From positions 155,538 through 219,537 of the forward strand of contig QEAR01000031.1 in the NCBI GenBank assembly GCA_006535965.1: a DNA stretch of 64,000 bases, written 5' to 3'. The position numbers and the translations under genes were made by a program. Positions 21,015 through 30,403 of the stretch are shown here, in pieces; within the stretch, counting starts at the first letter, position 1; each line of letters begins with the position of its first letter. Below the pieces are notes generated by a model. The model did not search any database, was not told the DNA's origin, and was given only the letters and a program-made list of their open reading frames with translations. This DNA comes from Spizellomyces sp. 'palustris'. Lineage: Eukaryota > Chytridiomycota > Chytridiomycetes > Spizellomycetales > Spizellomycetaceae.

Positions 21015-22102
21015 CGATGCCTTAAGTAAGACGACGGCTCAATGACTAGAAATACGTAAACATTCTCTATAATAGATGTATGGGATTTGTCCATCAGCCA
21101 AATTTCCGTTACTATAAGAGTCCACTTGATGCATATCCAGCAATCTTTCTGTCGGTTCGCAGATCAACCCTTCTCGATTATCCCTTTGACCTCAGGTTTC
21201 ATCCTAATTTAAGTGTCGCTAGTTTCTCTAGAGAACTGGCAGGAGGTGGAGGTTCTCATGCCAAAGAACTGGTCTTTTGCGTCGGGAGAAACCAACTATC
21301 CTGTAGCTGTACATAATTGGTGCCTCTTGACTGCTGTGGCAGGCGACCACCATAGTGCCGCCCGCTCACACCAAGCCTCACCCTTTTGTATATAGCCTTG
21401 AGTGTCAGACGTCAACTGGCCACAACTGATGCTGTCATTCAATATGGGCGTTCTACCAGAAAGAGGACGTTGGTCTATGGAAGCGTCCCTTCATTCGTGG
21501 CATGAGAATATGATCCAACGTAGCGAACCGCGACTACAATCAGAATTCAAACTCAGATTATTGTGGACAGATGTGACAAAAGCGCCCCAAACAGCATGTG
21601 CAAAATATGACTCTCTGTTTGAATTTTCTGTCGTCAGCGGATCGGGACGATATTCTTGTTTATGCTGCTCAGATATTTGAATGAAATCCAATGGGTCGGA
21701 GGGAGACCAGCCAAAGGACAATATCAAGGTGGGTGATGCTAGCACCTTCCGACACTGTCCATTCAGAATACTTGCGTATTTAACTAGCCGCGGTAATATG
21801 CAACGATGTACTGTGAATACATTTTCGAGTTGTTCAGTCGGTTAACTGTTGAGCAGTCCAGTAACCTAGGAACCATAAAGGTTGCAGGATTGATCCGTAC
21901 GAATGACGGGGCTCAAGGGACGTGCACGGGTGAACGCATTGGGTTCACCTTATTTATTCTGTGCTGCCAAGTCTAGTAATAGCGCCAATCACACACATAC
22001 AGTACAGTTTAGGACAACTCTCCACCCATTGTGGCTATTGACGCACCCCCACATATGCCAATCAATTAAAATCGCTCTGCCAAGAAATGCAACGGCACCA
22101 GC
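21015..22102. other. Intergenic, no gene recognised
   Basis: About 1.1 kb. Open frames such as 21402-21680 begin at GTG/TTG and lack similarity. A stretch near 21825-21900 contains a D-arm-like TTCAGTCGGTTA and a T-arm-like GGTTGCAGG but does not fold into a full tRNA. Confidence 0.35.
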
Positions 22103-22453
22103 TCAGTTGCTGAGGTGAGACCTACTTTGATCAACCGTCCGCTGTCGTCGACCGCTACGGCTACGATAGCAACGTGGCCAGCGTAACTCTACCAGCACTA
22201 AGATCTCATGTTCGGATAAGAAACACCACAGGCCTGCGACATGAACCAACTCAGCAGTAGTAAGGGCCAGCTTCTTGGTATCACACCATTCAAAAGGTTG
22301 AAAGCTACCATCATGGTGGATGACACTTTTCTGCAATGAATACAAGGCCAAGTTTGGTTGGATAATGCAATAGTAAAACTCGTCACAAACCCATTGTTGC
22401 ATTCGTTTCATTGAATAAACATCGGAGGCTCGTGTTGAAATTATTTCCCGCAT
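22103..22453 (-). CDS. Possible small hypothetical protein
   Basis: An ATG-initiated single-exon frame of 116 codons (start at 22453). No domain is recognised, the composition is ordinary (no low complexity), and it ends in a basic segment RCYRSRSGRRQRT. It could be an unannotated small gene, the 3' exon of something spliced, or chance. It lies between the acetyltransferase gene and the 3' end of the WOPR gene. Confidence 0.25.
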   Translation of the reverse strand: MREIISTRASDVYSMKRMQQWVCDEFYYCIIQPNLALYSLQKSVIHHDGSFQPFEWCDTKKLALTTAELVHVAGLWCFLSEHEILVLVELRWPRCYRSRSGRRQRTVDQSRSHLSN

Positions 22454-22755
22454 CGCCGAGTTTAAATCTGAACCAGGGTTCTGGGTCTGCCTCCGAAACT
22501 TTTTTTTTCAGAGTTACCTGATTTCCACGATTTACATTTTTTACTTGTCAGATGCAGACTTTTTGAACAGCGAACGGAATATCCAGTCGTCAAGCCAGTG
22601 GTCATCCACCTAAAGGACATTAGAAAAAAACAAAAGAAATGAAAAGAAAACTGCACTTTCTATTACAGACTAGAAATAAGCAAAAAAAAGTAATAATAAA
22701 ACATGCAAGCATGATGGATCCCTTGGTATATATTCCGCCATCCATGCAATGCCGT

Positions 22756-24142
22756 CTAATAACCCCGCCACCGCCCTTCCTCATCTGCCCTAGACAAAGC
22801 CATTCTCAATGGCGGCAATCTAGGACCAGGAGCTTGCTGCTGCTGCTGCTGTTGCTGTTGCTGCTGCGGTCGCTGAGGTGACGACGCGGTCCACGGCTGT
22901 TGCTGTGTCAAGTATTGGTCCACTCGATCTCCATACACTTCCCTCTCACCATGAGCAAACAAGTGATCCGGCACGTCGTGCGTCGCGCGCGGGGAGGTAT
23001 ATCCTGAAAGATTGGAGTTTGGGCGTTGGTAGGGATGTAGACGGTAGTTTCTCTGCGATCCCGTTGGGGTGTCTCGGTACTCAATGGCTCGACGTGGATA
23101 CCTGGGATACGCTGACACGTTGGGTGCCGTGATCGGTCCCTCTACACTGTGATGCCTGAGTCCTCCGTCTGGAACAATCGGGAATGGATATTCGTTCCGT
23201 CGAGTCGGGGACATTTGGTACGGATATTCTTGGGATTTTGCAGCACTGATGGCGTAAATCGCATCTGGAGTGCGAGGTTCATCAAGACGAGGAGTGTAAG
23301 TCGATGGTGGGGGCGGAATACTGCGGTGAGACGGGATTCTTGCACGTTGATCTGTTACTGTCGGTGACGTTTGAGTGTTCGAGCCTACTTCCATCGGTGG
23401 CGTATTTTGGGCTGCAGGTCCCAATGTTGAAACCTCCGGAATGATATCAGGATAAAGTCCCACCCGCACCGCCAACTGCGAAAGGTTGGGATCTTGTCGG
23501 GGGGTCAACAACCTCCCAGCTGCTACATCAGACTTTGTGTAATAACATACAACATGTAATTTTCCGCCTTCTTTGGTGCGCACTGATATCGACTTTTTTG
23601 TGAGAAGCTGCGAGGGTTTTTGGTTGCCTTTTCCAGAGTCGGAGGAGTACTTGCGTCGTTTGTCCTGGTCGAGGTTAGCTGTGTTCGGGGAGGAAGGCTC
23701 GTCATCCGAGGTAACCGAGGACGCGCGGCGACGCGCCGTTGCCTCGTCTACCTCACGGTAAACGAGGAAACTCCCCTTGATTCTGGAAGGGCTCCAACTT
23801 TTGCTATCAGTCCATCTAAAAGATAGGTAGCGACAAAGTTAACCTCAGGCATATTACCACTCGTTAAAAGATAATAACGCACCTTTTGATCCCGCTCTCA
23901 CCTTCCTCCCATACAAAGACTGAACCACTCTTAATGCACTTTTCCCTTTCTTGCTCCGTCAACCTCCTTTGAATTCTCTTAAGCGCACCCACACGGCATG
24001 CTTCAAACAAGACAAGGCAATCCTGCGTCGATGCAACGTAACCGTGAAATGTCGGTTGTGCTGCGGAAGGAATCGTTCTCATACTGGGAGGAGGTGCGCT
24101 CCGCGGAATAGCAGCTGCGTCGCTTGAATGTGGCCTTTCCAT
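22756..24142 (-). CDS. WOPR-family transcription factor (Gti1/Pac2, Wor1/Ryp1-like)
   Basis: Two exons (23883-24142, 22756-23815) separated by a 67 nt intron give 439 residues. WOPRa is clear: TFHGYVASTQDCLVLFEACR, then SGSVFVWEEGESGIKRWTDS (split by the intron), then WSPSRIKGSFLVYRE. WOPRb follows: KLHVVCYYTKSDV and a DPNLSQL-type end. WOPR proteins bind DNA and act as master regulators of morphology, mating or virulence in Dikarya (Wor1, Ryp1, Pac2, Gti1). The C-terminal half is Pro/Tyr-rich and disordered, with an 11-residue polyglutamine run. The start is the first ATG before the WOPR block; an upstream TTG-initiated extension is unlikely. Confidence 0.92.
22838..22871. repeat. CAG/CAA (polyglutamine) microsatellite in the WOPR gene
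   Basis: A run of GCT/GTT triplets on the plus strand encodes 11 consecutive glutamines on the minus strand. Mixed CAG/CAA codons suggest a stable rather than purely slipping tract. Confidence 0.85.
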
Positions 24143-25713
24143 GAATTCAAGTCGCGGAGAAGCACAAAAAAAGGTGTGCAACGAACGGAGAGGATGGGAC
24201 GTAAAGAAGCTTACACCAAAGGAAGCTGGAAAGGTATTCTAAACTCTGCTGACAAAACGCGCGTGAACTTCTTGTCCAAGACTTTCAGAACACTCAAGAC
24301 ACGAATAAATTTGAGAACGAAGGGTGAACGGGATGGGATGGGCTATCCCTTTCTCCGCTGGGAAATATAGACTGCAAATATGAACCTCCGAACCACAACA
24401 ACCTGATATCAATACCCTAACCACTTAATGACTTACTATTTTCAAAACCCCCAAACTGACGGGTGGCAAACTACACACAGAGGGCTGGGGGGGATTTGAG
24501 CGTCCGCGCCATGTAGAATCCACGAGCCAACCCGATGAAATGGTCTCCAGTGAAAAAGCTAGGCGCTTCTTTTGAGCCTCAATGAACCATGGGAAGCTTC
24601 TTGATATTTTAACCTATCTGCAAAGTGCCGGCATCGACACAATGAGGGTCACTGAAAAGGAAAGGATCCTCCATTTTGATCGAGGATGGGTATTTTCCTC
24701 AACCATTTCCTTGAACAATAGGTATGCTTAATGCCTTGGCCCAGTCTGATCATTGTCTTGTATGTTAGCGCGCTCCATTCAAATGGGTACATTAAATAGG
24801 GCTATTCAAGACGTGTCAAGGTAACTTCAGGTCCATTCATTTCACGGAGCGTGCACCCCAATCGTTTGCGCTCAATGGATCAACAGTGTAGGATGGTATC
24901 TTGAAGTTTCCAGGTCTGATGTCCATGTTGACAAATAAGTGTCACAATGGTGCCACTTGAATGGCGCTGGATGAAGGACAAACTTGATGTTTTTCGAACG
25001 TCTTAACTCTCTTCAATGATAATAACAAATAAGACGCCAAACAAAAATATGGAGCGTCTTGTCCCTTTAACGTAAAGCGTAACGCACGTTTGAGCGGTGG
25101 TACCTTTGATCTACCTTCTAGCCGGTTCGGCAACGTCATACACAACAAATAGGAAAAATATTACAATTTGTATAGCGTCTGGCATTGTCTGTATACGCCC
25201 AAATATACAGGTGATAACAGTCGGTCATGCACGCACTTCCTTAACTCAGTATGCAAAACACGGTGCGCGTTGGCAGCGGAGTTTTGTTATGTAAGCAAAA
25301 ACATTCAGCCAGATTGCTCCATTTCATGCCAGCTGGCGCGCGCCATGTGGCAGGCAGCGGTTTCCATATGGTACGCCAGTAACCCTTGGGCACGAAAGAG
25401 GCAGGGCAGTTCAGGTCCATCAAGAAACAGTGGCTGGAACAATGCAATTGCTAAACCATTGACGATCCAAGTTGCCGTCTGCAAGCGAGATGTGCAAGAA
25501 GAGCCAAATACTCCAGATACATTGCCACCAAACAATACTAAACCATCCCCTAGAAATACATCATCAAGACGTGGCTGTCCACATAGTATACCTAACGTCC
25601 CGCACCCACATCCTTGTCGTTTGTTTTTCCTCAGCAACTGGTGACCATCACCAACCAGATCTATTTTCTATCCCACCGTCCGTTACTAAAGGCTGTCACA
25701 TCATTACACATGC
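24143..25713. promoter_or_regulatory. Long region upstream of the WOPR gene
   Basis: About 1.57 kb between the WOPR start and the 3' end of the epimerase gene. Open frames of up to 158 codons (for example 25168-25644) start at TTG and show no domain. Long leaders and promoters are known for WOPR genes such as Wor1; whether that applies here is inference. Confidence 0.35.
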
Positions 25714-27599
25714 TCATTTCGTAGTCCCTTTGGGCCACATGTTGCTGGCAACAAACTCTTCCACGACTTTCCGCAGTTCCTGCTCTGTCATCTGGGGAAT
25801 TGTGTAAGTGAAACCGAGTTCTTTCTCAATCTGTTGAAGGGGATAAAACATCAGATTAACAGGTTGCGAGCTTTGTTCTACTATTTCAACAATAGTCTGC
25901 AGCATTTGCCATTATTCATCAGCTGGCAACGACATCTCACCTTGGACCCATCCACACTCAAGGCATTGTCCTTCAGTAGCTCCTTGTCGAGGTATGGCGT
26001 TAGCGGAGTGTTTGTTACACCCGCAGCCTTGCATAGCTCTGACCACGGCTGAAGATGTTTATCGTTCACATCTTCCGTCACAGATTCCAGATTCAGCTGC
26101 AAACGCGTCAAAAAGAGATCAGTTTCCGCACTCTCCAAATTTCATGTGACATGCACAAGGATATTCGATTCTGCTGCCGCAATACCTTGGCAAATTGACT
26201 AATCATAGTACCCTGAAAGCCCGTGTCAATGCCAAAAATAGCCTGAATGTGCTGGTTGACCTTTCCTTGATCTGGAATGCATGTGTGAGTTTTTTGACAA
26301 AGTAGAGGGGTAAAGGTGACGCAGTGTAACGGTACCTGTATCGGTTTTGTCCGCAAGATTGTAAATTTCGGCAGCGGTTACTGGGCGAGTCCGGCCACCT
26401 TTTTCCTCTTTTGTGGCCGCTACATGCCACAATGCTCGCGCCTAGTATGGCATGACACAACACTAAATTAGAGTACTTTTGCAATTTCCAAACCTTCGGA
26501 GGTGTTTCCTACCACATCGTCCACATGCACAGTGTTCATCTTAAGATCCTTTGTCCAAAGCAACTCCATCTTTTCGTTCAATTGGCGGTAAACAGCACCC
26601 ATAATCAGACGGGGGGCTGCAAAGTGCATACGTGTCGATAAGCAAAAGCTACGCGTTGGCCGTTTGGATCTGCACATCATGCTACATACTGATTCCGTAA
26701 ACGTCTCCCCATCCGTAAACAATGGCAGGCCTCACAATCACCAAGTTCAAGCTGTTTGGAAAAGATAGAGCACATAAGGCAACAACTCACAAAGGCCGAT
26801 AAATTGAGCAATCATACCCAGGAATCTTTTTCAATTCTTCCTCAGCCTTTAACTTTGATTTGGCAATCGCCGTCCAAGGTTTGAGCTTGCCCTCTTCGGC
26901 GGATGGTTTCTGTTTTTGCCAATTACTTGTCAAATTCTTGAGCTCAGATCTGCCAAACCAGCATGGATCACACCTTGTCCGATTCGTATACTTGTGCAGT
27001 ACTGACTTCCACAAAAACTTTTACTTTGCGCTTGGCCGCCTCTTTCGCCACAGCAACGGAGAGTTGGAAGGTTCGCTCGTCGTATACCTCGTCTGACTGC
27101 CCGTACTTTGTCTCCGCCGCCAGATTGAACACGTAGTCGAATTCCTTGCCATCATCTCGGCTAAAGATTTTTTCAACAGCAGCTGATTGGAAACAAATGC
27201 AGAAAAAGATGTTACGTGAGAATCGCCATAGAACGGTCGAGATTATGCATAATATTGACATCTGCAGTCTAATGAAATCAATTCTTGGCACATATGGTCC
27301 AGAGGGTGTGGTGTGAAGGTATAGAAAACCCCGTCTACCAGCCGCAGTTGCGACGTGTTTTCCCAATCATTTTCCTTTCACATTGGGTTTGACATACCAG
27401 CATTCGTCAAGTTTGATTGCTTGAATTCTACTCGCTTATCGTCAAACACCTTTTTGTGCTTATCCGATAGGTAGGCGGTGGCTGGAAGAGCCTTGTCCGC
27501 AACGCGTACGTGGTCGACAAGGTTGTTGTCGATAAGATAGGCAATAAAGTTACGGCCAATGAAGCCAACTCCACCTAGGGCGAGGATAACGGGAGCCAT
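25714..27599 (-). CDS. NAD-dependent epimerase/dehydratase-like protein (extended SDR)
   Basis: Nine exons (27398-27599, 26974-27182, 26818-26909, 26690-26751, 26513-26616, 26336-26441, 26186-26271, 25941-26096, 25714-25830) sum to 1134 nt, giving 377 residues in frame. The N-terminal dinucleotide-binding motif is LALGGVGFIGRNF (GGxGFIGR). It is followed by FDYVFNLAAETKYG, STAQVYES, an extended-SDR Lys context in WTAIAKSKLKAEEEL, VIVRPAIVYGWGD and VHVDDVARALWH. The usual YxxxK is not obvious: the Tyr position appears to be Trp/Ala in WTAIAKSK, so catalysis is uncertain. The C-terminal third (KELGFTYTIPQM) follows the family's substrate-binding domain. It is probably cytosolic with a sugar-nucleotide or similar substrate. 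The first intron is 215 nt, the longest I reconstructed. It is divergent from the START gene. Confidence 0.85.
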
Positions 27600-28020
27600 G
27601 TGGAACAGGGTATAGGTTTATAGCACCGTAGTTTGACACAACGCGTAGGAAGGTATAACGTCCAACGATGCGAACGATGAGCGCGACTTTTGGGGCGACC
27701 TTCAAAGAAAACTCTCCAAGAGTATTGCGGCCTGGATGAGAGACTAAAAAGAAGCGCAGCTTCAGGATGAAGGAACGGTTCTCGAAGGAACGGATGTGGA
27801 ATAGTCGGGAAGGAGAGGGGTTTTTGTTGGCGGGGTTCGTTTACTCTTTGAAAGATGTCCGCCGCGTGTGCCACAAGAATGTGGCTGATTAAGCTCACCT
27901 AATCAGCACGCCCCCCTTCAGGGTAGTTGAAGTCGTTGAAGTTGACACCCAAGTTGTCCCGTCGCCCTTTAGACTTTTCTAGAGTATCAACGTGTTTTCT
28001 TTTGCTTGTGCGCTCGGCCA
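27600..28020. promoter_or_regulatory. Divergent intergenic region (epimerase-like / START protein)
   Basis: About 420 bases. The START frame is open upstream with TTG but no nearer ATG. A minus-strand 107-codon frame overlaps the region without similarity. Confidence 0.35.
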
Positions 28021-29009
28021 ATGTCGTGGCGTTTACGAGTGCCTGGAATAGGTCTTACTTTGTATGCCGCTGTCAATCTCACACGATGTGGATGTTCCTC
28101 TACTTTGCTGACGACTGAGGGACAATTGGGCGCCGATGCCAAGAGTGTGCACAAAGCTACAAAAGCTAATGACGAGGACCTGAATTTTCTCGACCAAACT
28201 CCAGAGCAATTCTTTCAAGGTTTCCAACCTTATGTCAAAGTGGAAGGGTTTGAAGTTTGGCGGCGGCGAGGACCAAGCAACACAGCATTGATGAAAACGC
28301 AAACACAACTCGAGAAGCCACATACTACTTCTGCAATATACGAATATAGAGCTCTTGGACGTATCCCGCGATCCTCGCCAGACCTAGTACTGTGCGCATG
28401 GCTTGATATGCAATTCCGCCAGACGTGGGATAAACACATTCTCTTTGCCAAGATGGTAGAGCCAGCAGCGTCGCTTGCCACCAAATCTTTAGACCGTAGC
28501 GGTAGGGTAGAATCGCTCCATGTTTTTACCAGTTTTCCAAATGCTTACTGGTTTCTTGTTTAGATGTCAAATCCAGTGTGTCGGTGGATGACATTGTCCA
28601 CCAGCGAGCAACCATGCTACGTGAGCTACACTTATCTCCAGTGCTATATCATCACGGCACCCGTTATCCTTTCCCTCTGTCACATCGAGAGTACGTGTAC
28701 AGTGTTCATGTCCGACAAATACGATTGCCGCAATCGCTGACTACGAGTATCTCATGCACCTCCCTGCCATCAACAATACCTCCATATTCTCGTGGGCTCG
28801 TCCGAGTCGATCGATATGTGCAACGTATGGATCTACGAGCTGATAAGGATGGAGGGACATTGATTGCAATGCACTATTTTGATGATCCGAAAGGACGCAT
28901 TCCTGCCTTTGTTGCTGACTGGGCGGCCAAATGGGGTGTGCCAGGATTTATTAGAGAGGTAGAGAAGGCCTGCGGGGTTTATGGTAAGTACTTGATAAAT
29001 AATACTTAG
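28021..29009 (+). CDS. START-domain lipid-transfer protein (PC-TP/StarD7-like)
   Basis: Two exons (28021-28501, 28564-29009) with a 62 nt intron. The domain shows YEYRALGRIPRSSPDLVLCAW and QFRQTWDKHI in the middle, RYPFPLSHREYVY, LVRVDRYVQRMDLR, and the C-terminal helix WAAKWGVPGFIREVEKAC, in the order of phosphatidylcholine-transfer START proteins. The N-terminal ~60 residues are hydrophobic/basic and might direct it to mitochondria or membranes, as in StarD7. An alternative ending uses the perfect donor GGTAAGT at 28984 and an acceptor at 29096, adding a 13-residue tail that ends at 29137. In that model one arm of the 29-bp inverted repeat lies inside the intron. I prefer the unspliced end because ...YGKYL resembles the PC-TP C-terminus. 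Confidence 0.8.
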
Positions 29010-29048
29010 GCCTTTGTAGATAGGAGTTGTATAGTGTATGATTATTGG

Positions 29049-29194
29049 CCCGACATGTTTATGTATCTAGACATACTGTATCTTACATTTCGTTAGGCAT
29101 TCACCAGTGTGGGTGGAATGTTAAAGACCGTTATTGACAACAAGCGAGTCGAGCAATCGAAAGTAGTATGTCTAGATACATAAACATGTCGGGT
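29049..29194. repeat. Perfect 29-bp inverted repeat, 88-nt spacer
   Basis: Arms at 29049-29077 and 29166-29194 are exact reverse complements over 29 bases; the match stops at both ends. It lies just after the START gene and about 370 bases upstream of the synaptobrevin start. In RNA it would form a stable stem-loop. Confidence 0.95.
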
Positions 29195-29260
29195 TGTTCA
29201 GTCTCTTTTAATGTACCTTTCCGACGAGCTAAGCCAAAAAGGTGAATGCTGAACAACCCG
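29191..29260. repeat. Perfect 12-bp inverted repeat overlapping the 29-bp repeat
   Basis: Arms CGGGTTGTTCAG (29191-29202) and its reverse complement (29249-29260), with a 46-nt loop. Its left arm shares CGGG (29191-29194) with the right arm of the 29-bp repeat, so the two stems compete for those bases. Confidence 0.9.
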
Positions 29261-29567
29261 TAGAACATACAACGTAAGCATTACCTCCACGAACCCCATT
29301 GTGTTGCGCAGCATCACATGGAGCGCATTTCTAGACGCTTCGGCAACCGATACTGTGTTACTATATGCAGACATAAAAGATGAGGGCCTTGGGGATCGGA
29401 ATAATGACTTGGTTGGATTCGTTTTGGGTGGTGCATAACACACGGTGGCAAGAAGTTTTTTATAAAAACGACAGATTTGCTGCTTGAAACCTTTTCTTGA
29501 TTCTTGTGTTTGCGCTGCGAGTTTGTTCAGTACTTTGACTCCAATCCCACCCCACAAAGACTCGAAC

Positions 29568-29954
29568 ATGTCCTCACCAACAAACCAAAAGACCGCTCAG
29601 GTCCAGAACCAAGTGGACGAGGTCATTGGCATCATGCACAACAATATCGAAAAAGTCATGGCTCGCGGTGAGCGACTCGACTCCCTACAAAACAAGACGG
29701 ATGATCTTCAGCAGGGGGCGTTGCAGTTTAAAAGGGGGGCTACCAAAGTTCGGAGGCAAATGTGAGTTGTTGTGCTTTTGAAATAGAGCTTTGAACGTAC
29801 GGTATTCATTCCTTTTTGGTGGTTTTGTTGCAGGTGGTGGAAGGATTTGAAGCTCAAGCTCATTATTGCGGCCATTGTGATTGTGATGTTGATTGTTATT
29901 ATCGTTCCGGTTGTTAAGAGTGTTCAGGGGAGTGGACCAAACAAGGGTAGCTAA
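29568..29954 (+). CDS. Synaptobrevin/VAMP-type R-SNARE (Snc-like)
   Basis: Two exons (29568-29761, 29834-29954) with a 72 nt intron give 104 residues. The SNARE motif covers about residues 8-68: VQNQVDEVIGIMHNNIEKVM, the zero-layer Arg in ARGERLDSLQNKTDDL, then FKRGATKVRRQMWWKDLKL. A single C-terminal membrane anchor follows (IIAAIVIVMLIVIIVPVV). The layout is that of exocytic or endosomal R-SNAREs that pair with plasma-membrane Qa/Qbc SNAREs. The intron sits just before the transmembrane segment. The short cytosolic N-terminus (no longin domain) supports Snc/VAMP2 rather than Ykt6, Sec22 or VAMP7. Confidence 0.93.
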
Positions 29955-30403
29955 GGAGGGTGTATGGAAGACGATCTTTGTGTTTTTAGCTGGGAGGGCT
30001 TTTGGTACTTGAGGCGATAAAGGATGGTCGTGTTTGGGCCCTATCAGTCTTGGCCATTGTCCGAGCAGTGTCTTTTATAATGTTACCCTTCTTGTTTTTC
30101 TCCAAAGCTGCCTTTGACGTCGCTCCTGTCATTTCCTAGTTTCCACTGAAGGACCAGGGGGTCATGCGTAGTGCAGCGGGTATCGGACGCTCCCTGCTCG
30201 TTGGATTATGTGCCAATAGAGTAAATCAGCTGGTTGTGAGGAACGTCGCAGCCATCTACATATTATTCCATCCAAATTCAAACTCCTGACCCCAGCTAAT
30301 AATATAGAATAAAAATATACGAAAATACCTAGCGCCACTGCTCTAAGCCAACACCTTTCTAGAAACTACAATACCACAACTCTATCCAGCAATATCTACG
30401 CAT
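29955..30403. other. Intergenic between convergent 3' ends
   Basis: About 450 bases between the facing 3' ends of the R-SNARE and AFG1-like genes. No open frame of interest and no RNA gene. An A-box-like TAGTGCAGCGGGTATCGG near 30168 lacks a matching B box. Confidence 0.4.

Noticed and set aside
21825-21905. tRNA-like D-arm and T-arm segments (TTCAGTCGGTTA ... GGTTGCAGG)
   Set aside because: The T loop lacks TTCRA and the acceptor ends do not pair, so no functional tRNA can be supported.
25168-25644. 158-codon plus-strand open frame upstream of the WOPR gene
   Set aside because: It starts at TTG, is Cys/Trp-rich without any recognised domain, and an overlapping minus frame is equally long; likely chance.
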